Shown in pieces: positions 1 to 7,822 of a stretch of 9,141 bases of DNA (the stretch's first letter is position 1; each line of letters begins with the position of its first letter). Source of the stretch: an uncultured Centipeda sp. (GTDB taxonomy: Bacteria > Bacillota > Negativicutes > Selenomonadales > Selenomonadaceae); contig CALALM010000008.1 of the NCBI GenBank assembly GCA_937925565.1, positions 1 through 9,141 of the forward strand, written 5' to 3'. The position numbers and the translations under genes were made by a program. The notes under the pieces were generated by a model. It did no database searches. It worked only from the letters and a program-made list of their open reading frames with translations, and was not told the origin of the DNA.

Positions 1-1653
1 CTTACGGTCGCGCACACGGATATGCAGTTCCCTCCGCTGCTTATGCGGGCGGTGCTGGGCGAAAACACGGTGGAGACACGTCTGCACATCGATCTCTGCG
101 GAGAATTGCCGTGTTTCTCAGAAGAACAGCCGTGCTATCGGACAGGCATCTACAATCCATATGGGCTTGTGCATGTGAAAAGCCATGAAATCGCGACTGC
201 CAATGCGGTGGAGGAGCCGCCCGACTATCTCTTTTTCAATGATGCTATTTTTGACTTTATGAAGGCGGCTGTGGGCAGCAGGGTGCGCATCGGGGCAGAC
301 GGTGCGCCGCCGATGCTCCTCCCACTCGCAGCGAAAGAAGATATGCAGCACATCACCGTTCAGGCGGGGGATATGGAGCGCACGATGACGTTCGGCAGAG
401 GGGAGTTCAACTTCTATCGCATCGAGAAACCCGTTACCATCCGAAGTGACCGCCCGTTTCTCATCGGTGCGCCGATTCCTTTGGAGCATAGTTCCCGTCG
501 CAGGAAATTCGTGTTGAACATTCTTGCAGACGGACTCAGCTGGAAGGGGATTGCGGGCGAGCAAGATGTGCTGATGCCCAATCTCCTGCATTTTTTTTCC
601 AAAGGCGTCATCTTTGACAATCACTTTTCTACAGCAGAGTACACTTATCCCGCGCTTGCGACGATCGAGACGGGCGTCTATCAGCATCATACGCAGATTG
701 CAAGACCGGGCGCGGCGATGGCGCTCGATCCTGCCTATGTGACCATCTCCGAGCGGATGAAGGCACTCGGCTACTATGCCGTGAGTGTGCAGGGAGATGG
801 GCAGGGGGTCTATAACGGTGCAACGCGCGGCTATGACCGACTGATCGTGAACCGTTGGATTTTGCGTGCGGCGGATGGTGTGGAGCGTACGATTCGCCAT
901 TTGCAGACGTTTGACGAATGCGACAACTTCCTATTCCTGCACTTTTCGGACACGCATCCCTATAACTCCAATATCAGTACGCCCGCATACGCATCTGCCC
1001 ATCTGTCGCTCACAGATGTATTGCAGGAGGAAGGTGAGACAGCCTCGGTCTTTTTGAAGCCGACACCACTTCGCCACTGTGTCAATCGGACAGAGATACA
1101 GGCAGTGGATCGGCACCTTGGCATGCTCTTTGATTATCTTACCTCGCATTATGAGGAGGACGAATACATCGTTCTGCTCTACTCCGATCATGGTACGTCG
1201 GTGCATGCGCGCAGTCCGTATCCCTTGAGTGAGGAGCAGACGGGGGCGGCACTGATGGCGCGCGGTGCGGGCGTTCCCTGCCTTGGGCGTGTGGATGAGC
1301 TCGTAAGCTCTGTCGACATCTACAAGATCCTCGGGAAACTTGCGGGTTATCCGATTGACGCCGCGTATCTTGACGGCAATCTACCGGAGGCGTTCGGTGG
1401 AGAGCGGCGCGAATACACGGTCAGCAATTCGATCTATCCGGGGCAGACGTACAAGATCTGCGTGCGCACGGAGCGCCATGCGTTTCACCTCGAGACGGAG
1501 GAGTTCACGCGCGAGGATGGAACGATCCCGCTCGAGCGGTACACGTACCATATTCATGAGCGAAACGAAAGCTACTGCGAAGTCTTTGACGATGCACTTG
1601 CGCGTTACTTCCTCGATATCGTGTGGGCGTACACAAAGAGTTTTCGACGTTGA
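1..1653 (+). CDS. Sulfatase-like / phosphoglycerol-transferase-like hydrolase (alkaline phosphatase superfamily), 5'-partial
   Basis: The frame is open from base 1. The first ATG (22) has no Shine-Dalgarno sequence before it, so the gene probably starts upstream of the window; residue numbers below count from that ATG. The visible part is about 550 residues. The first ~160 residues match nothing I recognise. The catalytic domain follows and has the superfamily landmarks: a hydrophobic strand ending in a metal-binding Asp (LNILADG, D170), a Thr-Tyr-Pro-Ala segment (T208) at the position of the sulfatase/LtaS nucleophile, HFSDTHPY (307-314, H312), and YSDHG (D389, H390) as the second metal-site pair. 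Because the nucleophile candidate is Thr rather than Cys or Ser, it resembles phospho-transferring members more than true sulfatases. No membrane segment or signal peptide is visible, but the N-terminus is missing. The substrate cannot be told; decoration of an envelope glycan is an inference. It ends at TGA 1651-1653, 140 bp before valS. Confidence 0.82.
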   Translation, partial: LTVAHTDMQFPPLLMRAVLGENTVETRLHIDLCGELPCFSEEQPCYRTGIYNPYGLVHVKSHEIATANAVEEPPDYLFFNDAIFDFMKAAVGSRVRIGADGAPPMLLPLAAKEDMQHITVQAGDMERTMTFGRGEFNFYRIEKPVTIRSDRPFLIGAPIPLEHSSRRRKFVLNILADGLSWKGIAGEQDVLMPNLLHFFSKGVIFDNHFSTAEYTYPALATIETGVYQHHTQIARPGAAMALDPAYVTISERMKALGYYAVSVQGDGQGVYNGATRGYDRLIVNRWILRAADGVERTIRHLQTFDECDNFLFLHFSDTHPYNSNISTPAYASAHLSLTDVLQEEGETASVFLKPTPLRHCVNRTEIQAVDRHLGMLFDYLTSHYEEDEYIVLLYSDHGTSVHARSPYPLSEEQTGAALMARGAGVPCLGRVDELVSSVDIYKILGKLAGYPIDAAYLDGNLPEAFGGERREYTVSNSIYPGQTYKICVRTERHAFHLETEEFTREDGTIPLERYTYHIHERNESYCEVFDDALARYFLDIVWAYTKSFRR

Positions 1654-1671
1654 GACTTGTGTACGTAATTC

Positions 1672-1700
1672 TTGCAAAATGCGCCGTTTTATGCTAATCT
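1672..1700 (+). promoter_or_regulatory. Candidate sigma-70 promoter for the valS operon
   Basis: TTGCAA (1672-1677) as -35 is followed after 17 bp by TAATCT (1695-1700) as -10, with a TGC extension (1692-1694) giving an extended -10. The hexamers are imperfect (4/6 and 3/6), and the call rests on the spacing, the extended -10 and the AT-rich setting in an otherwise GC-rich region. The predicted transcript would start near 1707 and carry an ~87-nt leader. A second possible -10, TACAAT at 1715-1720, has no good -35. Confidence 0.35.
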
Positions 1701-1740
1701 TAGCGTTGCATTTATACAATCAACAGCATTGACGACGTGC

Positions 1741-1777
1741 GGACGCCCTCGTCCCCTCGGGACGGGGGTGTTTCTTT
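1741..1777 (+). promoter_or_regulatory. Terminator/attenuator-like hairpin in the valS leader
   Basis: Bases 1741-1755 pair with 1759-1773 around a 3-nt CTC loop. The core GTCCC/GGGAC is perfect, and the extension outward includes a few G-T wobbles. A T-rich tail (TTTCTTT, 1771-1777) follows. The stem ends just before the valS Shine-Dalgarno (1779-1784), leaving no room for a promoter behind it, so valS mRNA must be transcribed through this hairpin. That places it in the valS leader, as an attenuator or the remains of one, although it may also reduce read-through from the upstream gene. The 5' arm with CCCTCGTCCC resembles the terminator arm of T-box leaders, but no T-box motif (AGGGTGG...ACCGCG) is present upstream. 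Confidence 0.6.
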
Positions 1778-1778
1778 C

Positions 1779-1784
1779 GGGAGG
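1779..1784 (+). promoter_or_regulatory. valS ribosome-binding site (decides the start)
   Basis: GGGAGG lies 9 nt before ATG 1794. It selects this ATG over the in-frame GTG at 1737, whose extra 19 codons would run through the leader hairpin and have no ribosome-binding site. Confidence 0.85.
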
Positions 1785-1793
1785 AACAGACAG

Positions 1794-4457
1794 ATGAGTC
1801 AGGAATCCGGTGCAAATATTCCAAAGACATATGATCCGGCGAGCTTTGAGCGGAAGTGGTACGAATACTGGGAGTCACATAATTTATTTCACGATGATGC
1901 GGACGAATCTCGTGAGCCGTACAGCGTAGTTATCCCGCCGCCGAATGTGACGGGGCAGCTCCACATGGGGCACGCGCTCGACGAAACGCTGCAGGACATC
2001 CTCGTGCGCTATCAGCGCATGCGCGGCAAGAACACGGTCTGGGTGCCGGGCTGCGACCACGCCGGCATTGCGACACAGGCAAAGGTGGAGGAGAGTCTGC
2101 GCGCGGAGGGCACGAACCGCTTCGAACTCGGGCGCGAGAAATTCCTCGAACGTGTCTGGGATTGGAAGCAGCAGTACGGCGACCGCATCATGTATCAGCT
2201 GCGCATGCTCGGTGCGTCCTGCGACTGGGCGCGCGAGCGCTTCACGATGGACGAGGGATGCTCGCGCGCGGTGCGCGAGGTGTTCGTGAGCCTCTATGAG
2301 CAGGGGCTGATCTATCAGGGCACGCGCATCACGAATTGGTGCCCGCACTGCTCGACGGCGATCTCGGACATCGAGGTCGATCACGAGACGGAGGAGGGGC
2401 ATCTCTGGCATCTTCGTTACCAAATTGAGGGAACGGACGACTATGTTGAGATCGCGACAACGCGCCCCGAGACGATGTTCGGCGACACGGGTGTCGCCGT
2501 CCACCCCGACGACGAGCGCTACAAGCACCTTGTCGGCAAGACGCTGATCCTGCCCGTGGTGGAGCGGCGCATCCCGCTTTTCGCCGATTCCTATGTCGAT
2601 CCCGCATTTGGAACAGGTGCGGTCAAGGTGACGCCGGCGCACGACCCGAACGACTTCGAGATGGGGCTGCGGCACAATCTTGAGCAGGTCGTTGTGATCA
2701 ACGCGGATGGAACCATGGGCGAGGGCGCAGGCAAATATGCGGGGCTCGACCGCTACGAATGCCGCAAGGCGCTCGTCAAGGAGCTCGAAGAGATCGGTGC
2801 ACTCGTCCGCACGGAGAAGCATGAGCACGCCGTCGGGCACTGCTCGCGCTGCAAGACGACGATCGAACCGCTCGTGTCGAAGCAGTGGTTCGTCCGTATG
2901 GAGGACCTCGCGAAGCCGGCGACTCAGGCGGTGAAGGACGGGCGCATCCGCTTCGTCCCCGAGCGCTTTACGAAAATCTACGAAAACTGGCTCGAAAATA
3001 TTCGTGACTGGTGCATCTCGCGTCAGCTCTGGTGGGGACACCGCATTCCCGCATGGCACTGTGAGGACTGCGGTGAGACCTCTGTTTCGCGTACCGATAT
3101 TACGGCGTGCACGCACTGCGGCAGCACGCACATCCATCAGGACGAGGACGTGCTCGATACGTGGTTCAGCTCCGCACTCTGGCCGTTTGAGACGCTCGGC
3201 TGGCCCGAGGATACGGTAGATCTGCGCCATTTTTACCCGACGGCGACGCTCGTCACGGGGTACGATATCATCTTCTTCTGGGTTGCGCGCATGGTCATGA
3301 TGGGGCTGCGCTTCGGCGGCGATGTGCCGTTCCGCGATGTGTTCATCCACGGGCTCGTGCGCGACAGCGAGGGGCGCAAGATGTCGAAGTCGCTCGGCAA
3401 CGGCATCGACCCTGTGGAGGTCATCGAGAAGTACGGCGCGGACACGCTGCGCTTCATGCTCATCACGGGCAATACGCCGGGCAACGATATGCGCTTCTAC
3501 TGGGAGCGCGTGGAGGCGGCGCGTAACTTTGCAAATAAAATTTGGAATGCCTCGCGCTATATGCTGATGAATCTTGAGGGCGCGGACGATGCGTTTGTCC
3601 CCGAGGAGAGCGACTATACGCTTGCCGACCGTTGGATCTTGACGCGCTCTGCCGAAACGGTGCGCGCGGTGACGGCGAATCTTGAGAACTACGAGCTCGG
3701 CGAGGCGGGGCGCGCCATCTACGAATTCCTGTGGAGCGAGTTCTGCGACTGGTACATCGAGCTGACGAAGGCGCGCCTCTACGACAAGGAGAATGTGCGC
3801 GCAAAGAACACGGCGCTCTATGTCCTGCGCACAGTTCTGGAGCGTACGATGCGCCTGCTGCATCCCTTTATGCCGTTTCTCACGGAGGAGATCTGGCAGA
3901 AACTGCCGCACGCGGGTGAGAGCATTATGCGTGCGCCGTGGCCCGAGGTCGATGAAAATGACATCGACACCGAGGCGGAGGCGGCGATGACCGCGATCAT
4001 GGAGGTCATCAAGGTGACGCGCAATCTGCGTGCGGAGCTTGGCACGCCACCCGGTAAAAAGAGTGTGCTCCTCCTGCGCGTACGTGACAATGCTCTTGCA
4101 GATACGTTTGCGGCGCATACGGACTATTTTCATGCGCTTGCTTCCGCGTCCGAGGTTTCCTTCCTCGCGGCGGATGCACCCGACCCCGAGAACGTTGTGA
4201 CCGGGGCGCTGGCGGGTGCGGCAGTTTACCTGCCTCTGGCGGGGCTCATCGACGTGGAGAAGGAGACGGCGCGTCTGACGAAGGAGCGCGACAATCTGGA
4301 AAAGGAAATTGCACGCCTTTCGGGCAAACTCTCGAATACGGGCTTTACATCGAAGGCGCCTGCTGCCGTCGTGGCAGCGGAACGTGAGAAGCTGGCGGGA
4401 TATGAGGAGAAGATCGGGCTCATCCGGACGCGCCTCGCGGATTTGGCGAAGCTCTGA
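1794..4457 (+). CDS. valS: Valyl-tRNA synthetase
   Basis: Class I aminoacyl-tRNA synthetase of 887 residues that charges tRNA(Val) with valine in the cytoplasm; the length is normal for bacterial ValRS. Visible in order: PPPNVTGQLHMGH with the HIGH motif as HMGH (57-60); WCPHC (182-186); the CP1 editing domain, with TTRPE (222-226) and HDPND (283-287), which clears mischarged Thr-tRNA(Val); a Cys pair (C350, C353); a zinc-ribbon-like set C423-C426-C439-C442; DTWFSS; KMSKS exactly (529-533); a helical anticodon-binding domain containing DWYIELTKARLY; and a C-terminal charged coiled coil (about 818-887), the tRNA-binding arm of ValRS. It is the first gene of a cluster and is followed 9 bp later by folC, the order known from Bacillus. 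Control by a leader hairpin is suggested at 1741-1777. Confidence 0.98.
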   Translation: MSQESGANIPKTYDPASFERKWYEYWESHNLFHDDADESREPYSVVIPPPNVTGQLHMGHALDETLQDILVRYQRMRGKNTVWVPGCDHAGIATQAKVEESLRAEGTNRFELGREKFLERVWDWKQQYGDRIMYQLRMLGASCDWARERFTMDEGCSRAVREVFVSLYEQGLIYQGTRITNWCPHCSTAISDIEVDHETEEGHLWHLRYQIEGTDDYVEIATTRPETMFGDTGVAVHPDDERYKHLVGKTLILPVVERRIPLFADSYVDPAFGTGAVKVTPAHDPNDFEMGLRHNLEQVVVINADGTMGEGAGKYAGLDRYECRKALVKELEEIGALVRTEKHEHAVGHCSRCKTTIEPLVSKQWFVRMEDLAKPATQAVKDGRIRFVPERFTKIYENWLENIRDWCISRQLWWGHRIPAWHCEDCGETSVSRTDITACTHCGSTHIHQDEDVLDTWFSSALWPFETLGWPEDTVDLRHFYPTATLVTGYDIIFFWVARMVMMGLRFGGDVPFRDVFIHGLVRDSEGRKMSKSLGNGIDPVEVIEKYGADTLRFMLITGNTPGNDMRFYWERVEAARNFANKIWNASRYMLMNLEGADDAFVPEESDYTLADRWILTRSAETVRAVTANLENYELGEAGRAIYEFLWSEFCDWYIELTKARLYDKENVRAKNTALYVLRTVLERTMRLLHPFMPFLTEEIWQKLPHAGESIMRAPWPEVDENDIDTEAEAAMTAIMEVIKVTRNLRAELGTPPGKKSVLLLRVRDNALADTFAAHTDYFHALASASEVSFLAADAPDPENVVTGALAGAAVYLPLAGLIDVEKETARLTKERDNLEKEIARLSGKLSNTGFTSKAPAAVVAAEREKLAGYEEKIGLIRTRLADLAKL

Positions 4458-4466
4458 GGTGCTCCG

Positions 4467-5768
4467 ATGAACTACGCGGAGTCGCTTCACTATCTCGATG
4501 AACTGAATACATTCGGGATCCGTCTGGGGCTCGCGCGCATGGAGGAACTCTGTGCGCGTCTGGGGAATCCCGAGCGCAGCTATACGACCATCCATATTGC
4601 AGGCACGAACGGCAAGGGCTCCGTTACGCAGATGATGGATGCTGTCTTCCGTGCGGCGGGCATCCGCTCCGGGCGCTATCTATCGCCGCATCTCATCTCC
4701 TACACGGAGCGCATGAGTGTGGACGGGCACGACATCTCCGAGGAGCGGTTTGCAGAACTCTTCACGCGCGTACGCACGGCTGCGGACGAAATGGTCGCAG
4801 AGGGGCACGAGCACCCGACGCAGTTCGAGGCGTTGACTGCACTTGCGTTTCTCTACTTTGCAGAGGAGCAGGTCGAGGTTGCCATCATCGAAACGGGGCT
4901 CGGAGGGCTTCTCGACTCGACGAATGTCATCGAGCCTGCACTCACGATCATTACAAATGTGGCGATGGATCACGCCGACCGCTGCGGCGGGACACTTGCC
5001 GGCATCGCCGAGCACAAGGCGGGCATCATCAAGGAGGGCGTGCCTGTCATCACGGCGGCGACAGGGGAGCCGCTTGAAATCATCGAGCGGCGCGCGGAGG
5101 AACTCGGCGCGGATGTCTTTGTCTGCGGCGAGGACTTTTCAAGCCGGATCTTCTTCCCCTCCGGGGGAGGACAGTGCGTTGCCTTCCACTCCGTCGTCTG
5201 TCGCGAGCCGGAGCCGTTCGAGCTTGCACTTGCCGGGGTGCATCAGGCGGAGAACGCCGCGCTCGTCATCATGGCGGCAAAGCTCCTTGAGCGCGAGGAT
5301 GCGCGCGTGACGGAGAAGGCCATTCGCACGGCACTGCGTACGGTGCGCCATCCCGCGCGCTTTGAAATCCTCGCGAACGAGGGCGTGCCTGTCGTTATCG
5401 ACGGCGCGCATAACCCTGCGGGGATGCGGGCGCTGCGTACGGGACTCGACGCGTATTTCCCCAATCTGCCGCGCGTCTTTCTGCTCGGCATTTTGAAAGA
5501 TAAGGATATTGATACCATGCTCGCCGCACTTTTGCGCCCCGGTGATCAGGTCGTCACCGTACGCCCCAACTCGGAACGCGCGGCGGCCGCGGATGTCGTT
5601 GCCGCCGTCGCCGCCGGGATGGGGCTGGTCGCGGTCACCTGTGATGACAGAGCAAAGGGGCTGGATGAGGCTGTGCGGCGTGCTCATGTACGCAGCGCTC
5701 TGCTTGTTGTCGCAGGATCCCTCTACCTCGTGGGCGACATTCGTCGTCTGCTCATGGCGGGGAGGTGA
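4467..5768 (+). CDS. folC: Bifunctional folylpolyglutamate synthase / dihydrofolate synthase
   Basis: A Mur-ligase-superfamily enzyme of 433 residues. It adds glutamate to dihydropteroate (making dihydrofolate) and to reduced folates (making polyglutamates), using ATP. The P-loop is GTNGKGS (46-52), followed by YLSPHLISYTERM, the folate/omega-loop region typical of FolC. The central part has GLGGLLDSTNVI, NVAMDH and EHKAGIIKEG, in which K184 is the expected carbamoylated lysine. The C-terminal ligase domain carries HPARFE and the diagnostic DGAHNPAG (312-319), and the protein ends with the usual GSLYLVGDIRRLL. Start ATG 4467 is preceded by GAGGTG (4456-4461), which overlaps the valS stop codon, so translation is probably coupled. 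Whether both activities are present cannot be told from sequence alone. Confidence 0.96.
   Translation: MNYAESLHYLDELNTFGIRLGLARMEELCARLGNPERSYTTIHIAGTNGKGSVTQMMDAVFRAAGIRSGRYLSPHLISYTERMSVDGHDISEERFAELFTRVRTAADEMVAEGHEHPTQFEALTALAFLYFAEEQVEVAIIETGLGGLLDSTNVIEPALTIITNVAMDHADRCGGTLAGIAEHKAGIIKEGVPVITAATGEPLEIIERRAEELGADVFVCGEDFSSRIFFPSGGGQCVAFHSVVCREPEPFELALAGVHQAENAALVIMAAKLLEREDARVTEKAIRTALRTVRHPARFEILANEGVPVVIDGAHNPAGMRALRTGLDAYFPNLPRVFLLGILKDKDIDTMLAALLRPGDQVVTVRPNSERAAAADVVAAVAAGMGLVAVTCDDRAKGLDEAVRRAHVRSALLVVAGSLYLVGDIRRLLMAGR
5759..5768 (+). promoter_or_regulatory. Ribosome-binding site of the ligase-like gene, overlapping the folC stop
   Basis: GGGGAGGTGA contains the folC stop codon (TGA 5766-5768) and lies 4 nt before GTG 5773. 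It is the strongest Shine-Dalgarno in the cluster and fixes the downstream start at this GTG rather than at in-frame codons inside folC (such as ATG 5509) or at ATG 5833. Confidence 0.85.
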
Positions 5769-5772
5769 CGGC

Positions 5773-7116
5773 GTGGCAGAGGACATTCAGGAACGTCGGC
5801 GCGTTCTGCGACGCAGACGCTGGGGCGGACGCATGGCACGTCTGATGCTGTACGCCGTCATCGCCGAGGCATTCCTCATCCCGCTTGCGCCGCTTGCGGC
5901 GATGGTTGTGCTGCTCCTCGGTTGTGTTGCCATGCTCCTGCGTCTGCGGATCGATCGGAATTTTCATCTGCGGCGTTTGCCCTACGATGCGCCGGCACTG
6001 CTCTTCGTCGTCATCGGGCTGCTGTCGGTTGCGGTCGCGCCCGACAAGGCGTTCAGCTTCTACAATTTCTACCATCTCGTGCCGATCTATGCGCTCACCT
6101 ATCTGCTCGTCGGGCAGACGCTGCGCAAATCGCGTGAATTGCAGCGCGTTGCTTGCGCGATGGCGGCGTCGGCTGTGATCGTCATTCTCTACGGCTTCCA
6201 TCAGTTCATCTTCGGTATCGACATCGGGGCGATGAAATGGGTGGATGGCGAAGCGTTCCCCGAACTCTCGAAGCGCGTCTTCTCGACATGGGAGAATCCG
6301 AACATCCTCGCGGGCTATCTTGATATCGTCGCTTGTATTGCCGTAGGAGTTGCAACGGCACTCACCCGTGGATGGCGCACGCTCGCAATTCTCCTGCTTG
6401 TGGCAGCGCTCGTGTGCCTCGGCATGACCTACGCGCGCGGCGCATGTCTTGTCATCGCCATTGTGCTGGCAGGCTATGGAGCACTGAGCGATTTACGCGT
6501 GCTCGCCGGCATTGTCGTCGTTGGCGTGGGGGCACTGCTGCTTGACCCCGTGCTCGCCGATCGTCTGCTCTCCGTCTTCACGCGCGTCGATACCTCCTCG
6601 GAGATGCGGCTTGCGTTTTGGGAGAGCACAATTGCGATGGTGATGGATCATCCCTTCCTCGGCATCGGTTGGGGCATGTACTTTATGGTCTATCCCGAGT
6701 ACGACTTTTACTTGCAGGGTGCGCCTGTGCAGATCGTTCACGCGCACAATATGTATCTGAACTATGCAGCCGAGATCGGCGTGCCGGGGGCGCTCTCGTT
6801 CCTCTGGTTCTTCTTCGGCTCTCTCCTGCTTGCGTTCCGTCTGCCGCAGAGAGTGGCGACATGGGAGACGGTGCTCGCTGCCCATGAACATAAGTGGAGG
6901 ACGGTTGCCGATGTGCGCGTGGCACTTTCTCGCTGGCGCAGACGTCGTTTCGTAGAGGGACTTTCGACAGGACTCGGGCTCGCGTTCGTTTCCGTTGCAC
7001 TCAATGGCATCACAGATCATCTGCTCTTTAATATACCGTCCTCTATGCTGCTCTGGATGCTCGCTGCCATGACGGCGGCGGCGCATACGATCGCGGAGAA
7101 GATGAAGGAAGGATGA
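5773..7116 (+). CDS. O-antigen ligase / polymerase-like membrane protein (Wzy_C family)
   Basis: An integral membrane protein of 447 residues with roughly 10-12 hydrophobic segments. The N-terminus is short and very basic (two Arg clusters within residues 8-16), so it is probably cytoplasmic. Family signs are WENPNILAGY (173-182), YARGA (220-224, the SRG-like motif after a membrane helix), the periplasmic-loop region R..FWESTIAMVMDHPFLGIGWG (GIGWG 297-301) and HNMYLNYAAEIGVPGA (H325 onward), the usual end of the Wzy_C domain. These proteins transfer or polymerise undecaprenyl-linked glycans at the outer face of the inner membrane (WaaL, Wzy or protein-glycan ligases); which reaction applies here cannot be told. 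A charged loop of about 40 residues (356-395) with a basic RWRRRRF stretch separates the domain from the final membrane segments. It starts 4 bp after folC and touches rex, so it is cotranscribed with both. Confidence 0.85.
   Translation: MAEDIQERRRVLRRRRWGGRMARLMLYAVIAEAFLIPLAPLAAMVVLLLGCVAMLLRLRIDRNFHLRRLPYDAPALLFVVIGLLSVAVAPDKAFSFYNFYHLVPIYALTYLLVGQTLRKSRELQRVACAMAASAVIVILYGFHQFIFGIDIGAMKWVDGEAFPELSKRVFSTWENPNILAGYLDIVACIAVGVATALTRGWRTLAILLLVAALVCLGMTYARGACLVIAIVLAGYGALSDLRVLAGIVVVGVGALLLDPVLADRLLSVFTRVDTSSEMRLAFWESTIAMVMDHPFLGIGWGMYFMVYPEYDFYLQGAPVQIVHAHNMYLNYAAEIGVPGALSFLWFFFGSLLLAFRLPQRVATWETVLAAHEHKWRTVADVRVALSRWRRRRFVEGLSTGLGLAFVSVALNGITDHLLFNIPSSMLLWMLAAMTAAAHTIAEKMKEG
7105..7112 (+). 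promoter_or_regulatory. rex ribosome-binding site
   Basis: AAGGAAGG sits inside the last codons of the upstream gene. It abuts ATG 7113 but stands 6 nt from ATG 7119, a more normal spacing. On this basis 7119 is preferred as the rex start, with 7113 (an ATGA overlap with the upstream stop) as the alternative; the proteins differ by two residues. Confidence 0.65.
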
Positions 7117-7118
7117 CT

Positions 7119-7790
7119 ATGCAGGAAAATCTATCCATATCCAAAGCCACCGTCGACCGCCTGCCGCGTTATTATCGCTGTCTGCGTCAGCTGACGGATG
7201 AAGGGGTGGAGATTGCCTCCTCGGAGGAACTCGGCCGCCGCCTTGCCATCAACCCCGAACAGATTCGAAAAGACCTTGCGTTCTTCGGACAGTTTGGCAA
7301 GAAGGGCGTTGGCTACTACGTTGCGGAGCTCAAGGAGAGTATCGGCAATATTCTGGGGCTCGACCAACATTGGAACGTTGCGATCATCGGCATGGGTCAT
7401 CTTGGTGCCGCGCTTGCAAACTATCAGGGCATCGCGCGCCTTGGCTTTCATCTCGTTGCAATTTTCGATGTGAATCCGGTCGTGATCGGCACGCGTGTCG
7501 GTGAGCGGCGTGTTGAGGACATCGCCTATCTCGCAGAGATCATCGCCGAGCGCGATGTGCAGATTGGTGTCATCGCCGTGCCTGCCACGCATGCGCAGAG
7601 CGTTGCCGACAAACTTGTTGCGGCGGGCATTCGCGGGATCTGGAACTTCGCGCCGGTCAAGCTGCAGGTGCCGCCGAACATTCCTTTTGTCAGCGAAGAT
7701 CTGTCGGTCGGGCTCAGTTCTCTCTCGTATTATCTGACACACACGAGTGCGGAAAACGAGGAGTTATCAGACCAAAATTCAAGCAATTAA
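7119..7790 (+). CDS. rex: Redox-sensing transcriptional repressor Rex
   Basis: A protein of 223 residues, the normal length for Rex. Rex dimers bind operators of fermentation and respiration genes when NAD+ is high and leave them when NADH rises. The N-terminal winged helix (about 5-80) opens with ISKATVDRLPRYYRCL and has the conserved QIRKDLAFFGQFGKKGVGY segment (48-66), the DNA-recognition region. The Rossmann domain follows, with GMGHLG (91-96), the dinucleotide-pocket Asp in IFDVNP (D117), VIAVPA, the NFAPVKL segment and EDLSVGLSSLSYYL near the C-terminus, all typical of the family. The last ~15 residues are polar and variable. It is the last gene of the valS cluster and is followed by a strong terminator. 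Its neighbour across that terminator is a fermentative CoA-transferase, a plausible but unproven target. Confidence 0.96.
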   Translation: MQENLSISKATVDRLPRYYRCLRQLTDEGVEIASSEELGRRLAINPEQIRKDLAFFGQFGKKGVGYYVAELKESIGNILGLDQHWNVAIIGMGHLGAALANYQGIARLGFHLVAIFDVNPVVIGTRVGERRVEDIAYLAEIIAERDVQIGVIAVPATHAQSVADKLVAAGIRGIWNFAPVKLQVPPNIPFVSEDLSVGLSSLSYYLTHTSAENEELSDQNSSN

Positions 7791-7822
7791 AACTTATTTG
7801 CCCTTTTTTTCACAAATCACAG

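Noticed and set aside
118..900. A 260-codon - strand frame opposite the phosphatase-superfamily gene.
   Set aside because: Low-complexity Arg/His-rich translation with no motif; the + strand frame carries clear catalytic motifs.
1679..1732. A 17-codon mini-ORF (17 residues, 4 Leu from rare-looking CTA/TTA/TTG codons) ahead of the valS hairpin, resembling an attenuation leader peptide.
   Set aside because: No ribosome-binding site, no Val codons as would be expected for valS control, and the candidate promoter (1672-1700) would start the transcript inside it. The AT-rich codons are better explained by promoter DNA.
1737..1793. A valS start at GTG 1737.
   Set aside because: The 19 extra codons lie in the leader hairpin, have no ribosome-binding site and do not look like ValRS; ATG 1794 has a well-spaced GGGAGG.
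1884..4595. A 903-codon open frame on the - strand opposite valS and the start of folC.
   Set aside because: It mirrors a GC-rich gene whose codon bias suppresses stops on the other strand. Its translation is Arg/His/Leu-rich with no recognisable domain, while the + strand carries an unmistakable full-length ValRS.
5509..5772. An upstream extension of the ligase-like frame starting at ATG 5509 inside folC.
   Set aside because: It would overlap 260 bp of folC in another frame. A strong ribosome-binding site and GTG 5773 follow the folC stop, and membrane-protein character begins only after that point.
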